Source of the DNA: Codonopsis lanceolata
Lineage: Eukaryota > Streptophyta > Magnoliopsida > Asterales > Campanulaceae
NCBI GenBank assembly: GCA_013146195.2
Contig: CM028377.1
Location: 20,238,796 to 20,302,795 of the forward strand
Direction: 5' to 3'
DNA length: 64,000 bases
Shown here: in pieces, positions 45,549 through 57,034 of the stretch
Position numbering within the stretch: the stretch's first letter is position 1
Layout of the letters: each line of letters opens with the position of its first letter
Notes under the pieces: generated by a model
The model's database searches: none
Seen by the model: the letters and a program-made list of their open reading frames with translations, nothing else
Told to the model about the DNA's origin: nothing
Position numbers and translations under genes: made by a program

Positions 45549-46656
45549 TTTTTATAAATGAAGCAGGGGCGGCACCCTGCGATATTTTATTAAAATAAGA
45601 AAAACATACAAACTTGAGGAGGACAACCAACATTGTCCTTATAACTGAGAGAATAAATGAGCCAAACCTCGAAAAGGAAATATAATCAAGAAAGCCTAAT
45701 GTAGGGAGTCTTTGATTTCTCAAGGAGCAATAACTCGCGAATATGACTAGGGAGAGAAGCCATAGAACTGAAAATGCTATCACCACTTTGATCACAACCA
45801 ATATTAGCCAGAGTATCGGCCACCGAATTAGCTTCGCGAAAACAATGAGAGAAAGAGATGCCCAACTGAACCTGAAAGCTCCTGGATGGCCTGAATGAGG
45901 TAACCACAAACCCAAGGAGGGTGAGGATTGCCCGTAACGCAATCAAATAAAGCTTTAAATTTGATTTCCACAATAGCTTTCAAGGCCTCCTTATGTTTAA
46001 GCCACCTAAGCCCATGGAAAAGAGTCGGGCACTCCGCCTTGAAGCTAGTAGCGTTGCCATAGAATTCAACAAAGGCAAACACCAAATCCCTGTATTCGTT
46101 GCGAAGGATACCTCCTCCCACACTCGGCCCAGGATTTCCGCGACATGCGCCGTCCGTGTTCAGCTTGAGACACCCCACCAAAGGGCTGCACCAATGCACA
46201 ATTTGAACAATTCTAATTTTGTTCCTCTTTAAGCTAGGACAAGAGTGCCAGCTCTCAGGATGAGGAAGATGCAGACCCGCACAAGAGAGAATATCATAGG
46301 CCAGCTTTTTAATGCGGGTGAGCAACAAATGAGGAGGACAGCGCGAGCCTTCAAAGAGAGCTGTGTTGCGAAAGTTCCATAATTCCCAACAAATAATTGA
46401 AGGCACGAGGATAGTGAAAGAGGAAAGATTAGAGCTAAGCCACCACTCAAAACAGGCGTCCGAAATAGAGCTGGCCAGCTTGGAAAAACCAGCTAACTGG
46501 GACAAAGACGACCAAACATGTTTAGCCACAGGACTATCCAGGAAAACGTGTTGAAAGGTCTCAATTTGGGGAACAATACAGCAGGAGCAACGAGAGGCAA
46601 ACTGGATGCCTTTCTTCATGATACTTTCATCTAACAGAATCTTGAATAGCCACAAA
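45549..46656 (-). pseudogene. LINE (L1-type) 3' end with RNase H, copy A, truncated at the duplication joint
   Basis: Minus strand. From the right: a zf-RVT block (KKGIQFASRCSCC, PQIETFQHVFLDSPVAKHVW), a linker with WELWNFRNTALFEG, then the plant LINE RNase H domain beginning LKLNTDGACRGNPGPSVGGG, with NATSFKAECPTLFHGLRWLK. A frameshift near 45880 leads to ISFSHCFREANSVADTLANI, which retains the final catalytic Asp. The frame closes at PYIRLS. The LINE ends near 45549 next to an (AATT)n tract. Its 5' side stops abruptly at about 46656, where unit B of the tandem duplication begins; the same LINE continues beyond this point in unit B. Confidence 0.85.
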
Positions 46657-46848
46657 TAGAGTAATACATTTCCATCAAAATAGAGTAACACATTTTCATT
46701 AAAATAGAGCAACACATTTCATAGTTAGACCAACAAAAGCAATACATTAACATTAACCACACAATATCCATCATTACACTAAAACTTCCTAAACTTCCTA
46801 TTGCACTAGATTGAAACTTTTCATGTAACAATACATTACACTTAAACA
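46657..46848. other. left end of unit B of the tandem duplication
   Basis: Begins inside the CATTTCCATCAAAATAGAG repeats that correspond to about 27451 in unit A. The sequence to the left is LINE, the sequence to the right is collinear with 27451-27641. Confidence 0.8.
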
Positions 46849-47112
46849 CTAAGGAAGCAACAAATTGTTAGAAATTGTTTTGCCTTTGACCATTGCAATT
46901 ATCAGACCAACAACCACTGTCCAAGTTGTGAACAGTGCCCACAAATACCACTGCTCTCTCTCTTTTCCCTTACGAAATCCTTCTTCCAGTTTTACCTTTT
47001 TTTTCTTTACCTTTTCAATTTGGCCAACCACTTGATTGAATTGCATTTCAATTTTCTCAATTTTATGCTTTAGTTCCACTATTTGTAATCTCAACCGTCC
47101 ACAAATGACCAT
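46849..47112 (-). pseudogene. coiled-coil plus membrane-anchor protein tail, copy B
   Basis: 87 codons, differing from copy A (27642-27905) at a handful of residues: LRLQIVELKHKIEKIEMQFN and GFRKGKEREQ. Coiled coil and hydrophobic segment are retained. No upstream zinc-finger exon is found. Conservation of the open frame in both copies could simply reflect their recent duplication. Confidence 0.4.
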
Positions 47113-47221
47113 TCTTTTTAGTGCAGAGTCAATCCAAGTGAAAAAATTATAGTGCTTACATTGATCCTGAGATTCACAAACAAATCTACTATCTACTATC
47201 TACTATTTTTTTTAAAAGTCT

Positions 47222-48500
47222 AGGTTGTTTCTTACAACTTAATGTATAGACAAAACTAACCATACACCTAATAAACATCCACAATAGAATTAAGGTTAAA
47301 CAAGTAAAATTTGCCATAGGTAGAAATAATGTATAGAAATAAATAACCCTAGATTTAATAAACTATTCACTATTAATTATTGCTAAACAAATAAATTTGC
47401 ATGGGCTAATCAATTCTTTGAAGGATGAAATTGAATTTGGTCCCTCAACTTATACCTAACTTTAAATTAGATCCTACCTTTTTTAATTATATTCATTTTG
47501 TCTCATATGTTGATTTTTTTTTTTTTTGTCATATTCCCTCTTCGTGTCATTACCATTACAAATGTCATACATTAGTTTTGAATATCACGAAAATACACTT
47601 ATTCAGTTAAGAGAAAAAATAATATGATTTACCTTTTTAAATTTGTTTAACATTTGTTACGGTAAAATTTTGACTACGCCAAACAACCTTAAAAGACTAT
47701 CATATTGGTCCCTAAATTATAGATCTTACTAACAAATCTCTATTCAGTTAACTAAATAACTTTTGTTATGACCATATTTATCTTTCTATATAAGCGTGAG
47801 TGTTTTCTTACGTACAAATTAGTGTATAGGCAACAATAAAGATAATCAATCTTAAATCTTGTTTTAAAAAAACAAAATGTATAGACAAAATTAATCATGC
47901 ACCTAATAAACATCCACGATAGAATTAAGGTTAAACAAGTAAAATTCGTCATAAGTAGAAAATAACGTATAGACATAAATAACTCTAGATTTAATAAACT
48001 ATTAACCATGAATTATTGCTAAACAAATCAATTTGCATGGGCTAATCAATTCTTTGAAGGATGAAATTGAATTTGGTCCCTCAACTTATACTAAACTCTA
48101 AATTAGATCATAATTTTTTTTTTAATTATATTCATTTTGTCTCATATGTTGATATATTTTTTTTGTCATATTCTCTCTTCGTGTCATTACCATTACAAAT
48201 GTCATACAATATATTTAAATATCACAAAAAAACACTTATTCAGTTAAGAGAAAAAATAATATGATTTACCTTTTTAAATTTGTTTAAAATTTGCTACAGT
48301 AAAAGTTTGACTACGACAAGCAACCTTAAAAAACTATCATATTGGTCCCCAAGTTATAGATCTTACTAACAAATCTCTATTCAGTTAACTAAATAACTTT
48401 TGTTATGACCATATTTCTCTCTTTATATAAAAGTGTGAGTGTTTTCATACGTACAAATTAGTGTATAGGCAACAATAAAGCTAATCAACTTTAAATCTTG
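47222..48500. repeat. tandem array of about 630-bp units, two copies
   Basis: The marker CTTTGAAGGATGAAATTGAA is at 47416 and 48052 (period 636). Counterpart of the three-copy array in unit A. Confidence 0.85.
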
Positions 48501-49168
48501 TTTAAAAAATAACAAGAAATTTTTTAAGTAATCAACCATATATTTTGATGTAATGTTTCTAAAATACGTAAAATTTGTTATGGAGAATTTAGGTAAACAT
48601 TACTAGAGGTCTATGAATTTTTTTTAAACTACTGTAATAGATTTGTTGCTGAGTGTCGAGATATTAAATAAATCGGTTGTGAGTTTACTAATTATCAGTG
48701 AACAAACCAAGAGAAATGCGTTTTTTTTAAAAGAGCTATTGTTTGAGATGATGAAGAAAACAATGGAAAACACATTTTATGAATATGTGCATTTTGCCGG
48801 AGAAGAAAACAAAAATTTACAGTTTTCTCCCTTTAATATTTGAATGCTACAAGTAACTCCAAAGACTAACATATTGATACCTAACAAATACCCCCAATCA
48901 ATTAATTAGGATTTTCACGATCCTTTAAATATTGAAATTTTTGAATAAACCCTAAAATGTTGAGAAATGTATAGAACTCGTTATCCTACACATAACGTTA
49001 AAGTAAGTATGTTGTCTATAGTTATTTCATTTTGTAGTATATATATTAACATTGAAGTAAGTATGTTATCTTCAAATTAACCACTACTAATAATATTTAC
49101 TCATTCTTCTTTTTCCCTTTGTATGATTTATTACTATATCTAATATATTACATAAATTGCAGAGCTGG

Positions 49169-49173
<5 letters not shown>

Positions 49174-49230
<57 letters not shown>
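49174..49230. repeat. (GA)n microsatellite
   Basis: About 28 GA repeats; the matching tract in unit A (30505-30526) is under half as long. Confidence 0.95.
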
Positions 49231-49233
<3 letters not shown>

Positions 49234-50631
49234 AGTTTGAGAGATAGATAAAAGATGAATTATATTTTCTTAGAAACTACAACAATTGTGAGAGTGAGTA
49301 ATAAGTATATTAACCTTACATCTTGAGATTATGTTTTCAATATATTTCAAAATTGTTATGATGAAATTGTTGCAGATATTACTAAAGTTATATGTATTTA
49401 ATTAACTATAATGACATATTTGTTAGTGCGTATAGAGATACTTAGGAAATCATTGACGTGTTTAGTAATTATCAGTGAACAAATTAAAAAGAAATAAGTT
49501 ACGAAAATAAGCTATACTTTCAAGATGATGACGAAAAAAATGGAAAATACAGTATTTGTTAGAGAAGATAGCTAAAGTTTACAGTTTATTGCATTGAATA
49601 TTTTGACTATTACAAGTAGCCTTAAAATGAACATATTGATACCTAACAAACCACTAATCAGTTAACTAAACAATTGTTGTTAGGATTTTCACTATCCTTT
49701 CCTTCCATAAATTTTTGAATAGAACTTCATATGCTAAAAAATGTACAGAAACCCATTGATACATATTAATGTTAAAGTAAGTATATTATATTTGATTATT
49801 TTATTTCTTAATATGAATATATAACTTTTTAAAAATAAATAGAAAATGTAATATTAATCAGTTATCTTCAAATTAACCATATTATGAATATTTATATTTT
49901 TTGAAGTAAGGTCACTTAATTTGAAAATGAGATTTCAATTTTGTTTTAAGTTTGTATAAAAAAATAAATATAATGAATGAAATTTCTTTAATTATTAGAT
50001 TTTGAAATCTTTAATTATATTTATCCTTCTACTAGGTACGATAATACACTATTAAAAAAATGGAGGGTCTATTTTCATTAAAAAATTTACTTATCCAATA
50101 CTTTACTATTTATTGCATCAATAAAACACATGTTTGGACAACATTACCCCTTAATTATTTGCATTTGTTAAGTTATCTAACAATGTTACCTACATAATTT
50201 TCTAAGTAAAAAATATCAAATGATATTTGGTTACCGTCCACATAAACAGCATAATTATTTATTTATTTATTTATTCTAAATGTTATATCCATAAAATTCA
50301 TGGCTAGAGTTACGTTACATAATAAAAAACTAATATAAAAAAATATTTTTTATCAACCGATCATTAAGAAAACATGAGATTGCTATTTATTGAAATAAAA
50401 AAAAATAAGAATTAGATGAATTACATGTTATAATTGTAAAAAATAAATTATCCAATAGTAAATCATATTTTGATACCATATAGTAAAGCTTTGTACATTT
50501 TGCCTACCATAACAATTGATTCTAAATATTAACTATAAATACCAACCATATTATTATTATTGAATTTATGTTAATACAAAATAATGTTTAAATCAAATTA
50601 ATATTTTATTACATTAACGAAGTATCACATA

Positions 50632-50888
50632 ATTCCTTCGTTTTTAAATAATTTTCTTCCTTTTTTTTTTGTTCTAAAATAATTATCTTATTTCATAACT
50701 TTCCTTTTAAAAAAACACGTTTATCACTTTACCCTTACTTTTTCTACATACTTCAATTATAACCACATACACAAGGGCATTAAAGTAAAAAAAATCACAA
50801 ATTACACAAATATTTACAATACAGTCAATTACTTTTTTTTAACGGTGTGTCTGGTAAAAAAAAGACAATAATTTAGAAACAAAGGGAG
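50632..50888. mobile_element. decayed Stowaway-like MITE, copy B
   Basis: Between TA dinucleotides at 50630-50631 and 50889-50890; starts ATTCCTTCGTTTTTAAATAA and ends with AGAAACAAAGGGAG. Same insertion as 35573-35821. Confidence 0.5.
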
Positions 50889-52046
50889 TATAATTTACAA
50901 ATAACAAATATATTGCTCAAGTTCAAATAACAAATAATTAATTAATAAGCAGTTTTGTCCAAGCCTACATAAGTTAAAAGTAATAACTAATAATGTGGTA
51001 GATAAGTAAAAAATATAGTGGAAATAATATTTCACTAAAAAATCATTAACAACACGTGCAACATGGGTTCAACGCGCATGCACTTGACTAGTATAATTAA
51101 AAATCAATTAACATCTAAATATAATTAAAAAGAAAAGCTAATCTTATAGTTTGAACATCCAATGAACCTTATACTTGGGTTCTCATCATTTCAAGATGTC
51201 CACATAGGTGCTCTAACACCACAATAGCAAATCCTATTGAAATTGTAGTAATTTGATTCCAGTTGTTTGCCTTAAAAAAATTGGGGGTTCCATTATGCAA
51301 TTAAGAAAAACAAAGACATGAGACCCTAGCTTTTTCAGTGAATAATTGAATCCCCGTCGATTTTTTCAAAGGTACAAATGAACTAGAAACTCCCAAATTC
51401 AGAAAAGGACAAAACTTGTTTTGAATTGAAACTCTCAAATCGCTATCGTGAAGAACCCTAGCTTTTTCGAACAAAGAATACTAAAACAAACATACATGAC
51501 TCAACAATCTTCATGTAAACGCAGAAACACTTGAATGTTCATCTCACAACTTTTTCGAATTGAAGTGGGGAAGAACCCTAATTTCTTCCTTCGTGCATTT
51601 GGGTTTCAATTGGTTGAGGAAAATGAATTTTCCCATCAAATCCCGTCATATATTGTCCACAAGGGAAATCAATGTTTTTTAAAAAAGAAATGGTCCATGC
51701 AAGTCGGAAATAACCTCAGTTAGTCAAACTCAACAAGCCCGTTAAAAAAATGGATGACCCGTTAATGACAAGGAATACAACGTACCAACCTATTTAGTAT
51801 ATTGGTCTATTTAGGGATAATAAAATGTGATTGGTTAAATCGATTACCTACCAATAATATGATGATCAAAAAAATAATTTTCCCAATTTTTACTTACCGA
51901 TGGGCCGGTGGTATAAAATCTTTTTTTATACAAACAACCTTAGTAACATGACACATGCCAATCACAATTTTTGTCTTAATTTTCTTATATTTGATTGGTC
52001 ATGTATGTCATGTTTCAAAGGTCGCTTGTGTAAAAATAATAATACA

Positions 52047-52050
<4 letters not shown>

Positions 52051-52118
<68 letters not shown>
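52051..52118. repeat. (AT)n microsatellite
   Basis: About 34 AT repeats. The Tyr/Ile-rich frames reading through it on both strands are not genes. Confidence 0.97.
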
Positions 52119-52122
<4 letters not shown>

Positions 52123-52386
52123 AGTGACACATACGCCACACAAATTACATGCACCTGGCTGTCCATGTAGATAATAAACCAAATAAACATTAGACATTTT
52201 TACGCTAATTATCATACAAAGTAATACACTCTCGCCATTAAGTTATTAAAATTTAGACTCCATGCATCTCATCCATATTTATACACATCGGTATATACAC
52301 ACTCCAACACCACTTCACACAATCGTTTTCATTTTATTTATTTATTATTATTATTTTGTTATGACACTAGCAATCGACATTGTTCA

Positions 52387-55318
52387 TCAAGAAGCTGCGA
52401 TGGTTTCGGTGGTGCCGGAAACCTCAGAGATAGCCACCATGGGTAGTGGCGAGTAGCTGTTAGGGTGAGGGTGGTGGTGATGACGATATTCCGATTTCAA
52501 TGACGAGAACTTCTCTTTTCTCTCGTCTTGCTTAATCTTTTGTTCCCTACACTCTATACTACAGAATGCGGTATCACCCCTACACAAATTTAAAACAAAT
52601 AGCATTGATTAGACATAAAATTAAATCAATATATTTCAGAAAAATGATCTCTTAGAAATTTTAAGATGTTGAGAGTTTTCTAATAAAATTCACGTGTAAC
52701 CAAAGACCTATCACTAAAAGTAAGAATACAACAACAGTATATACATGGTAGCAATGAGTCAGAGATAACCACACAAAAAAAATAGGAAAATTATAAAGTC
52801 AACAATTATTTTCATAACGAACAAAAAAGAAAAGATGAGCACTATTTTAAAACAAAGGATATACTCATTTTGATCCATAACTAGTAGAAGGATTGATATT
52901 TTTACACTAAATTAATTAACCTTGGAAAGTGTTCAACAACATCCCATCAATACTTTTAACTTGTTTTCAGCATCTCCGATTTTACAGGATCTTCCTACAT
53001 ACTCCCTCCGTCCCTAAATTATTGTCCTTCTTTCTTTTTTCGTCCGTTTCAAAATAATTGTCCATTTTGAAACTTATCTTTTTAGAACATCACTTTTACC
53101 ACTTTACCCTTACTTTTTCACTCTACTTTAATTATGGACCACATATACATGGACATTAAAGAAAACTACACATTAAACCAATATAAATAATCAAGTCAAT
53201 TACTTTTTCTTAAACGGTACGCCGGGTCAACCCAGACGATTATTTAAGAACGGAGGGAGTATCTTTTTTTTGTTGAGTCCTACAGTTACTTAGAACCGAC
53301 AAAAAAATCCAATCAACAAGTCGGGGCAGGCCATATTTTGACAGGCCGGATTTTAGATATTGCCGATTCAAAAAAAGTCAGGTCTTTTTGGTCTAGACCA
53401 ACATACCCATGGATCATCCGGGCCGGATAAAAAGAAACCCAAGCTTTTTCCGGTTTGAACCACGGGCCCAACTCAGTCAAATTTATTTTTTTAAAATTAT
53501 TTTTAGTATACTCTATGAAAATAAATACAACAAGGACAAACTTCCAGACTCGACAGTTATGAGGTAATTGACTATTAGTATACTATATACAAATACATTC
53601 TATAAATGCTTTCGTCTTGGAAAAATGATTCGACCACCATTAGTATCGATTCAGTTGACCTAGATGTGACATACCAAAAAAAAGAGCTTTTTAGTTAGAA
53701 ATAATCACATGGCTAGATCCAAACCCAAGACACATAGGGTGCGTACCCTTTCATTTGAAACAATCAACCTAGGTGACCATTTGTTTATATAGTTAAACTC
53801 ACGTGAGTCGAACACTCAGATCTTGATGACGGAAGCCTTTATAAGCGGCCCAGCTTTCTTTACCTTGTTGAACTAGTCCACACGAAAAAGAGATTCGTTT
53901 TGATTTCCCAAGAAAGAGGTCGTTCAGGTTTACATTCACATGATTAGATTCACTTAACTGTTAATTGTTAAGTAATCAACTCTTAAGTGGTGTTATACGA
54001 TTTGTCGCTACTACATTGTCGCATTGACCTTTTTGTTTATGATTGATTTTATTACTTTATGTTTATGGTGCTAGACTTTGAATTGTAAATTTTATTACTT
54101 TATGTTTATGGTTGTCATTAGTTGATTTTATTTCAGACCGGACTAGCATTTTAATAGACCCATCGAATTTTGGGTCAGCCAAGCCAAAAAAAGTTGTCGG
54201 CCCACCAAATTGGGATTCGAGCCGGGCTAATCCATTTGCCAGGTCACCTACACATTTTTATCTTCTTATCCACTTAAAATTATTTTCTCATTTTATAATC
54301 TTCTTACACAAAAAATTAAATTTAACCCCCCCCTCACAAAATTGGTCACACAAATAGCTAACAAGATTCGTTCTTTTATTCTTCACCAAGAAGAAAAAAT
54401 CTTCTCTCTCCTACATGACATTCCTAAGGACAAGTTCAATGGTAGAGGGTCAAAACCAAATTTTGATACCTATGTAAGAGTATTAGGCCCTCCGGCCAAT
54501 GGTTAAACTAAAATATATCAAAATTAGGTGTAATACTGGAGAAGGTACCAAATTTAATACCTCTCATATTACCACACTTAATTTTAATACACTTTATTTT
54601 GATACATATAGTTAAAGATGATTATTTGATACACATAAATAATAACTAATATGTATAAAAATTTGATTTTGATACCTATAGACAAATATCACGAATGATT
54701 TGCCCTAAGAAGATATCCCCCAATGTTCAAATTATTTTTTTAACAAAAAGAAAGCCAAGAAGACAACATTCGTGATGCTCTTATCTCCCTATAAACAATA
54801 TATAAATTAGAATATTCTGAATATTCTGAATATTCCAACTAAATAGTAGGTAGAATCTTATAGACATGATCTCCTTCAAATATAAATATTCAAAGGAAAG
54901 AGAAAAGAGATTCTTCCAATAGAAAGATAAACACATACGCAATAGAAGCATTAATTAAGATACAATAGCTGAGATGGAATGATCACCTATAGATGTAGAT
55001 GTCACGGCGAGAAGATAAACGGCAATTACAGAGGGCGCACGATCTCAAAAACTGAGCCGTCTCCACTTGATTACTACCAAAACAAGGACTGTTATTTCTC
55101 CTGTTATATCTGGGTGACAACGTCATGGCCGTCAACCGATGATCGTACTCGCACCCACTCATTAACCCTGATCCAGCAACCACCTGATCGTTCTCTCCGC
55201 CGCCTGTTGGTGTTGGGCCCCTTTGAACGTCGCCCAAGATGATGGGATTCATTTGCTCTCGTGGTGGACCATCCACAACATCAACGGTGATCCCCTTCAT
55301 GCTTGTAGCTCTCCTCAT
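52387..55318 (-). CDS. FCS-like zinc finger (FLZ) protein, copy B
   Basis: Exon 1 is 55318-54987 and exon 2 is 52579-52387, with the same splice sites and phase as copy A; 174 residues. The FLZ domain is FLRSCALCNCRLSSRRDIYI, then YRGDTAFCSIECREQKIKQD, all four Cys kept. The intron is 2407 bp and holds a Stowaway MITE (53002-53259) but not the solo LTR or hAT element of copy A. Compared codon by codon, the two copies differ at 12 coding bases: nine change the amino acid (K/N, Y/D, S/A, D/Y, E/Q in exon 1; V/I, L/F, H/Y, L/S in exon 2) and three are silent. Family role as for copy A: SnRK1 adaptor. As in copy A, an ATG 31 bases upstream (55349) is out of frame by one. No stop or splice damage is visible, so this is the structurally cleaner copy. 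Confidence 0.9.
53002..53259. mobile_element. Stowaway MITE (Tc1/mariner type) in the FLZ-B intron
   Basis: 258 bp with terminal inverted repeats CTCCCTCCGTCCCTAAATTA and, from the other end, CTCCCTCCGTTCTTAAATAA, flanked by TA on both sides (53000-53001, 53260-53261). Unit A shows a single TA at the empty site (37916-37917). Ends and TA target fit plant Stowaway elements. Confidence 0.95.
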
Positions 55319-55844
55319 CTTAGGCCGTCCACGTTTCCCAAAGTAACATCTGTGTGTGTGTTATGGAGTGTTTTAAAGTGTGTGTGTGAGAGAGAGAGAG
55401 GAGTGGGGGGACGGGGAAGAGCGAGAGACCCTGGACTGAGAGTGGTAGTGGAAGGTGATGGGAGAAGATAAAGGGTAGGGGAGGAGGCTGAGAGTGAATC
55501 TAGGCCGTCCATTTCTTTAAAGAGATTATGAAAATTACACGTTAGCCATCACTTTCCGTTCTACTCCATATTTTGTTTCTTTTACTTTAATTTTCCAATT
55601 AATTTTACTGATGATTATGACATTTTTATTATGTATAAAAAGTCTTTTTGTTTTCCCATTTTTTTAAAAAGAAAATAAGAGTATTAAATTGACACGAGCG
55701 GTTGTAAACAAAGCTGTATCGTCGGACGAATGAAAAAAGAGAAGATTTGTTTCAAAATAGCCACGTGAAAACAGTTATGTTTAAACGTGATCATATTTAT
55801 TCAAAATCATCTTTTATGACCATTGTGTCAATTGAATGACTTAA

Positions 55845-56360
55845 GGATTGATTAATCGACTTATGAATCGATCGTTATCATTCAAGAGTCGAGTATATGT
55901 CGATAATTAATCGACTTACTAAGTTGATAGTGAGTTGATTTTTTTTTCCCTCCAAAGAGGGCATGGAAAGAGATCGAACCTGAGACCTCACAGTTTGTAA
56001 AGCCTCATGTCTACCACTGGACCACCTCCTTATGGGCATAATGAGTTGATTAACTGACTCAATAGTCGATGAACAAACTCAATAATTGATGTATGAACAG
56101 ACTCAATAATCGTTGAACCTAGGACTTCGACATATTTATCGAGAGATGAACAAACTCAGTAGTCGTTGAACCTAGGACTTCGACATATTTATCGAGAGAC
56201 ATATTTATCGGTAATTAATCGACTTACTAAGTTGATAGTGAGTTGATTAACCGACTCAATAGTCGATGAACAAACTCAATAATCGATGCATGAACAGACT
56301 CAATAGTCGTTGAACCTAAGACTTCGACATATTTATCGAGAGATGAACCTAGAGTTTCGA
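55845..56360. repeat. imperfect tandem repeats with ATCGACT/GTTGAACCTAGGACTTC motifs, copy B
   Basis: Counterpart of 44385-44860, interrupted by the tRNA-like piece at 55961-56036. Confidence 0.65.
55961..56036 (-). mobile_element. tRNA-derived SINE-like fragment
   Basis: On the minus strand it reads GGAGGTGGTCCAGTGGTAG then, 30 bases on, GGTCTCAGGTTCGATCTC. TGGTCCAGTGG fits the A box and GGTTCGATC the B box of an internal Pol III promoter at normal spacing. No tRNA cloverleaf is apparent, so a SINE head is more likely than a tRNA. Unit A has a different, shorter sequence here (about 44496-44545) that retains only a B-box-like GAGTTCGATCGATCC. Confidence 0.5.
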
Positions 56361-57034
56361 CCTTAGAATTAAAGATGAGAAAGGGAAAAAGAAAAAGATT
56401 GAGAGGTGAGAGACGAATCTTGAAAAATGGCTTAAGCTAAAGATGATGATAAAGACATCAGCAAAGACGAAAGAACTGAGTGCATGTGTTTGTGTAGTAG
56501 GAAGAGGGATGGAATATTGTTTATTTTGAAGGGCCTTCTGGAAATTCTATTTAATTTTTTAGTCAATGGCTATATACTTGACCATTTCCTCTTGAGGAAG
56601 AAACGAAAGAGTATTATAGAGTTGTATCCATTCTTTATGATATGCTATCTAATCTGTTTGTTAAAGTATTAATCTGCATTCACGCCTGCCCCACCATGAC
56701 AAAAATAAAAATAATAAAAAAAATAATAAAACGGACTTTATAGATATACAAAACTTAAAATTTAACACAAATAAAATTTTCACTTTTTGTCATTTATTTT
56801 TTTAAAGTGCAATTCCAACAAATATTAAAAAATTAGAGTTTATTACTTTTTTAACCATCGTACAAATTGAGAATAACAGTTGGAATATGCATGATTTACT
56901 TAAAATCATAAAAAAAAACAGATATCCATGTTTTATAAACCAAAAGACATGCAAATAGTTTTGTTAAGTAAAAAATGACAGCTTACTTAGTTTCTATTAG
57001 CTAATGGTTTAAAGAGAAAACAATTTAGTTTTTT

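Larger units (their letters stand above)
48501..52386. other. AT-rich spacer of unit B
   Basis: Collinear with 29881-30682 plus 34339-37303 of unit A; the LTR element of unit A is absent at 49379-49383. No gene seen. Confidence 0.7.
55319..57029. other. upstream region of FLZ copy B
   Basis: Collinear with 43858-45540. The TC/CA-rich leader-like stretch is almost identical to copy A. Contains the ATCGACT repeat array (55845-56360), a tRNA-like SINE piece (55961-56036) and AT-rich sequence. No other gene seen. Confidence 0.65.

Noticed and set aside
46715..46849. Minus-strand frame of repeated Leu/Tyr/Phe-Asn-Val residues running into the LINE frame
   Set aside because: It reads through the CATTTCCATC repeats and crosses the duplication joint, so it is a chance fusion, not the LINE's own 5' part.
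52008..52215. Frames encoding long Tyr-Ile repeats
   Set aside because: They are translations of an (AT)n microsatellite.
55961..56036. A genuine tRNA gene on the minus strand
   Set aside because: A and B boxes fit but the acceptor and anticodon stems do not pair convincingly; a SINE fragment is more likely.
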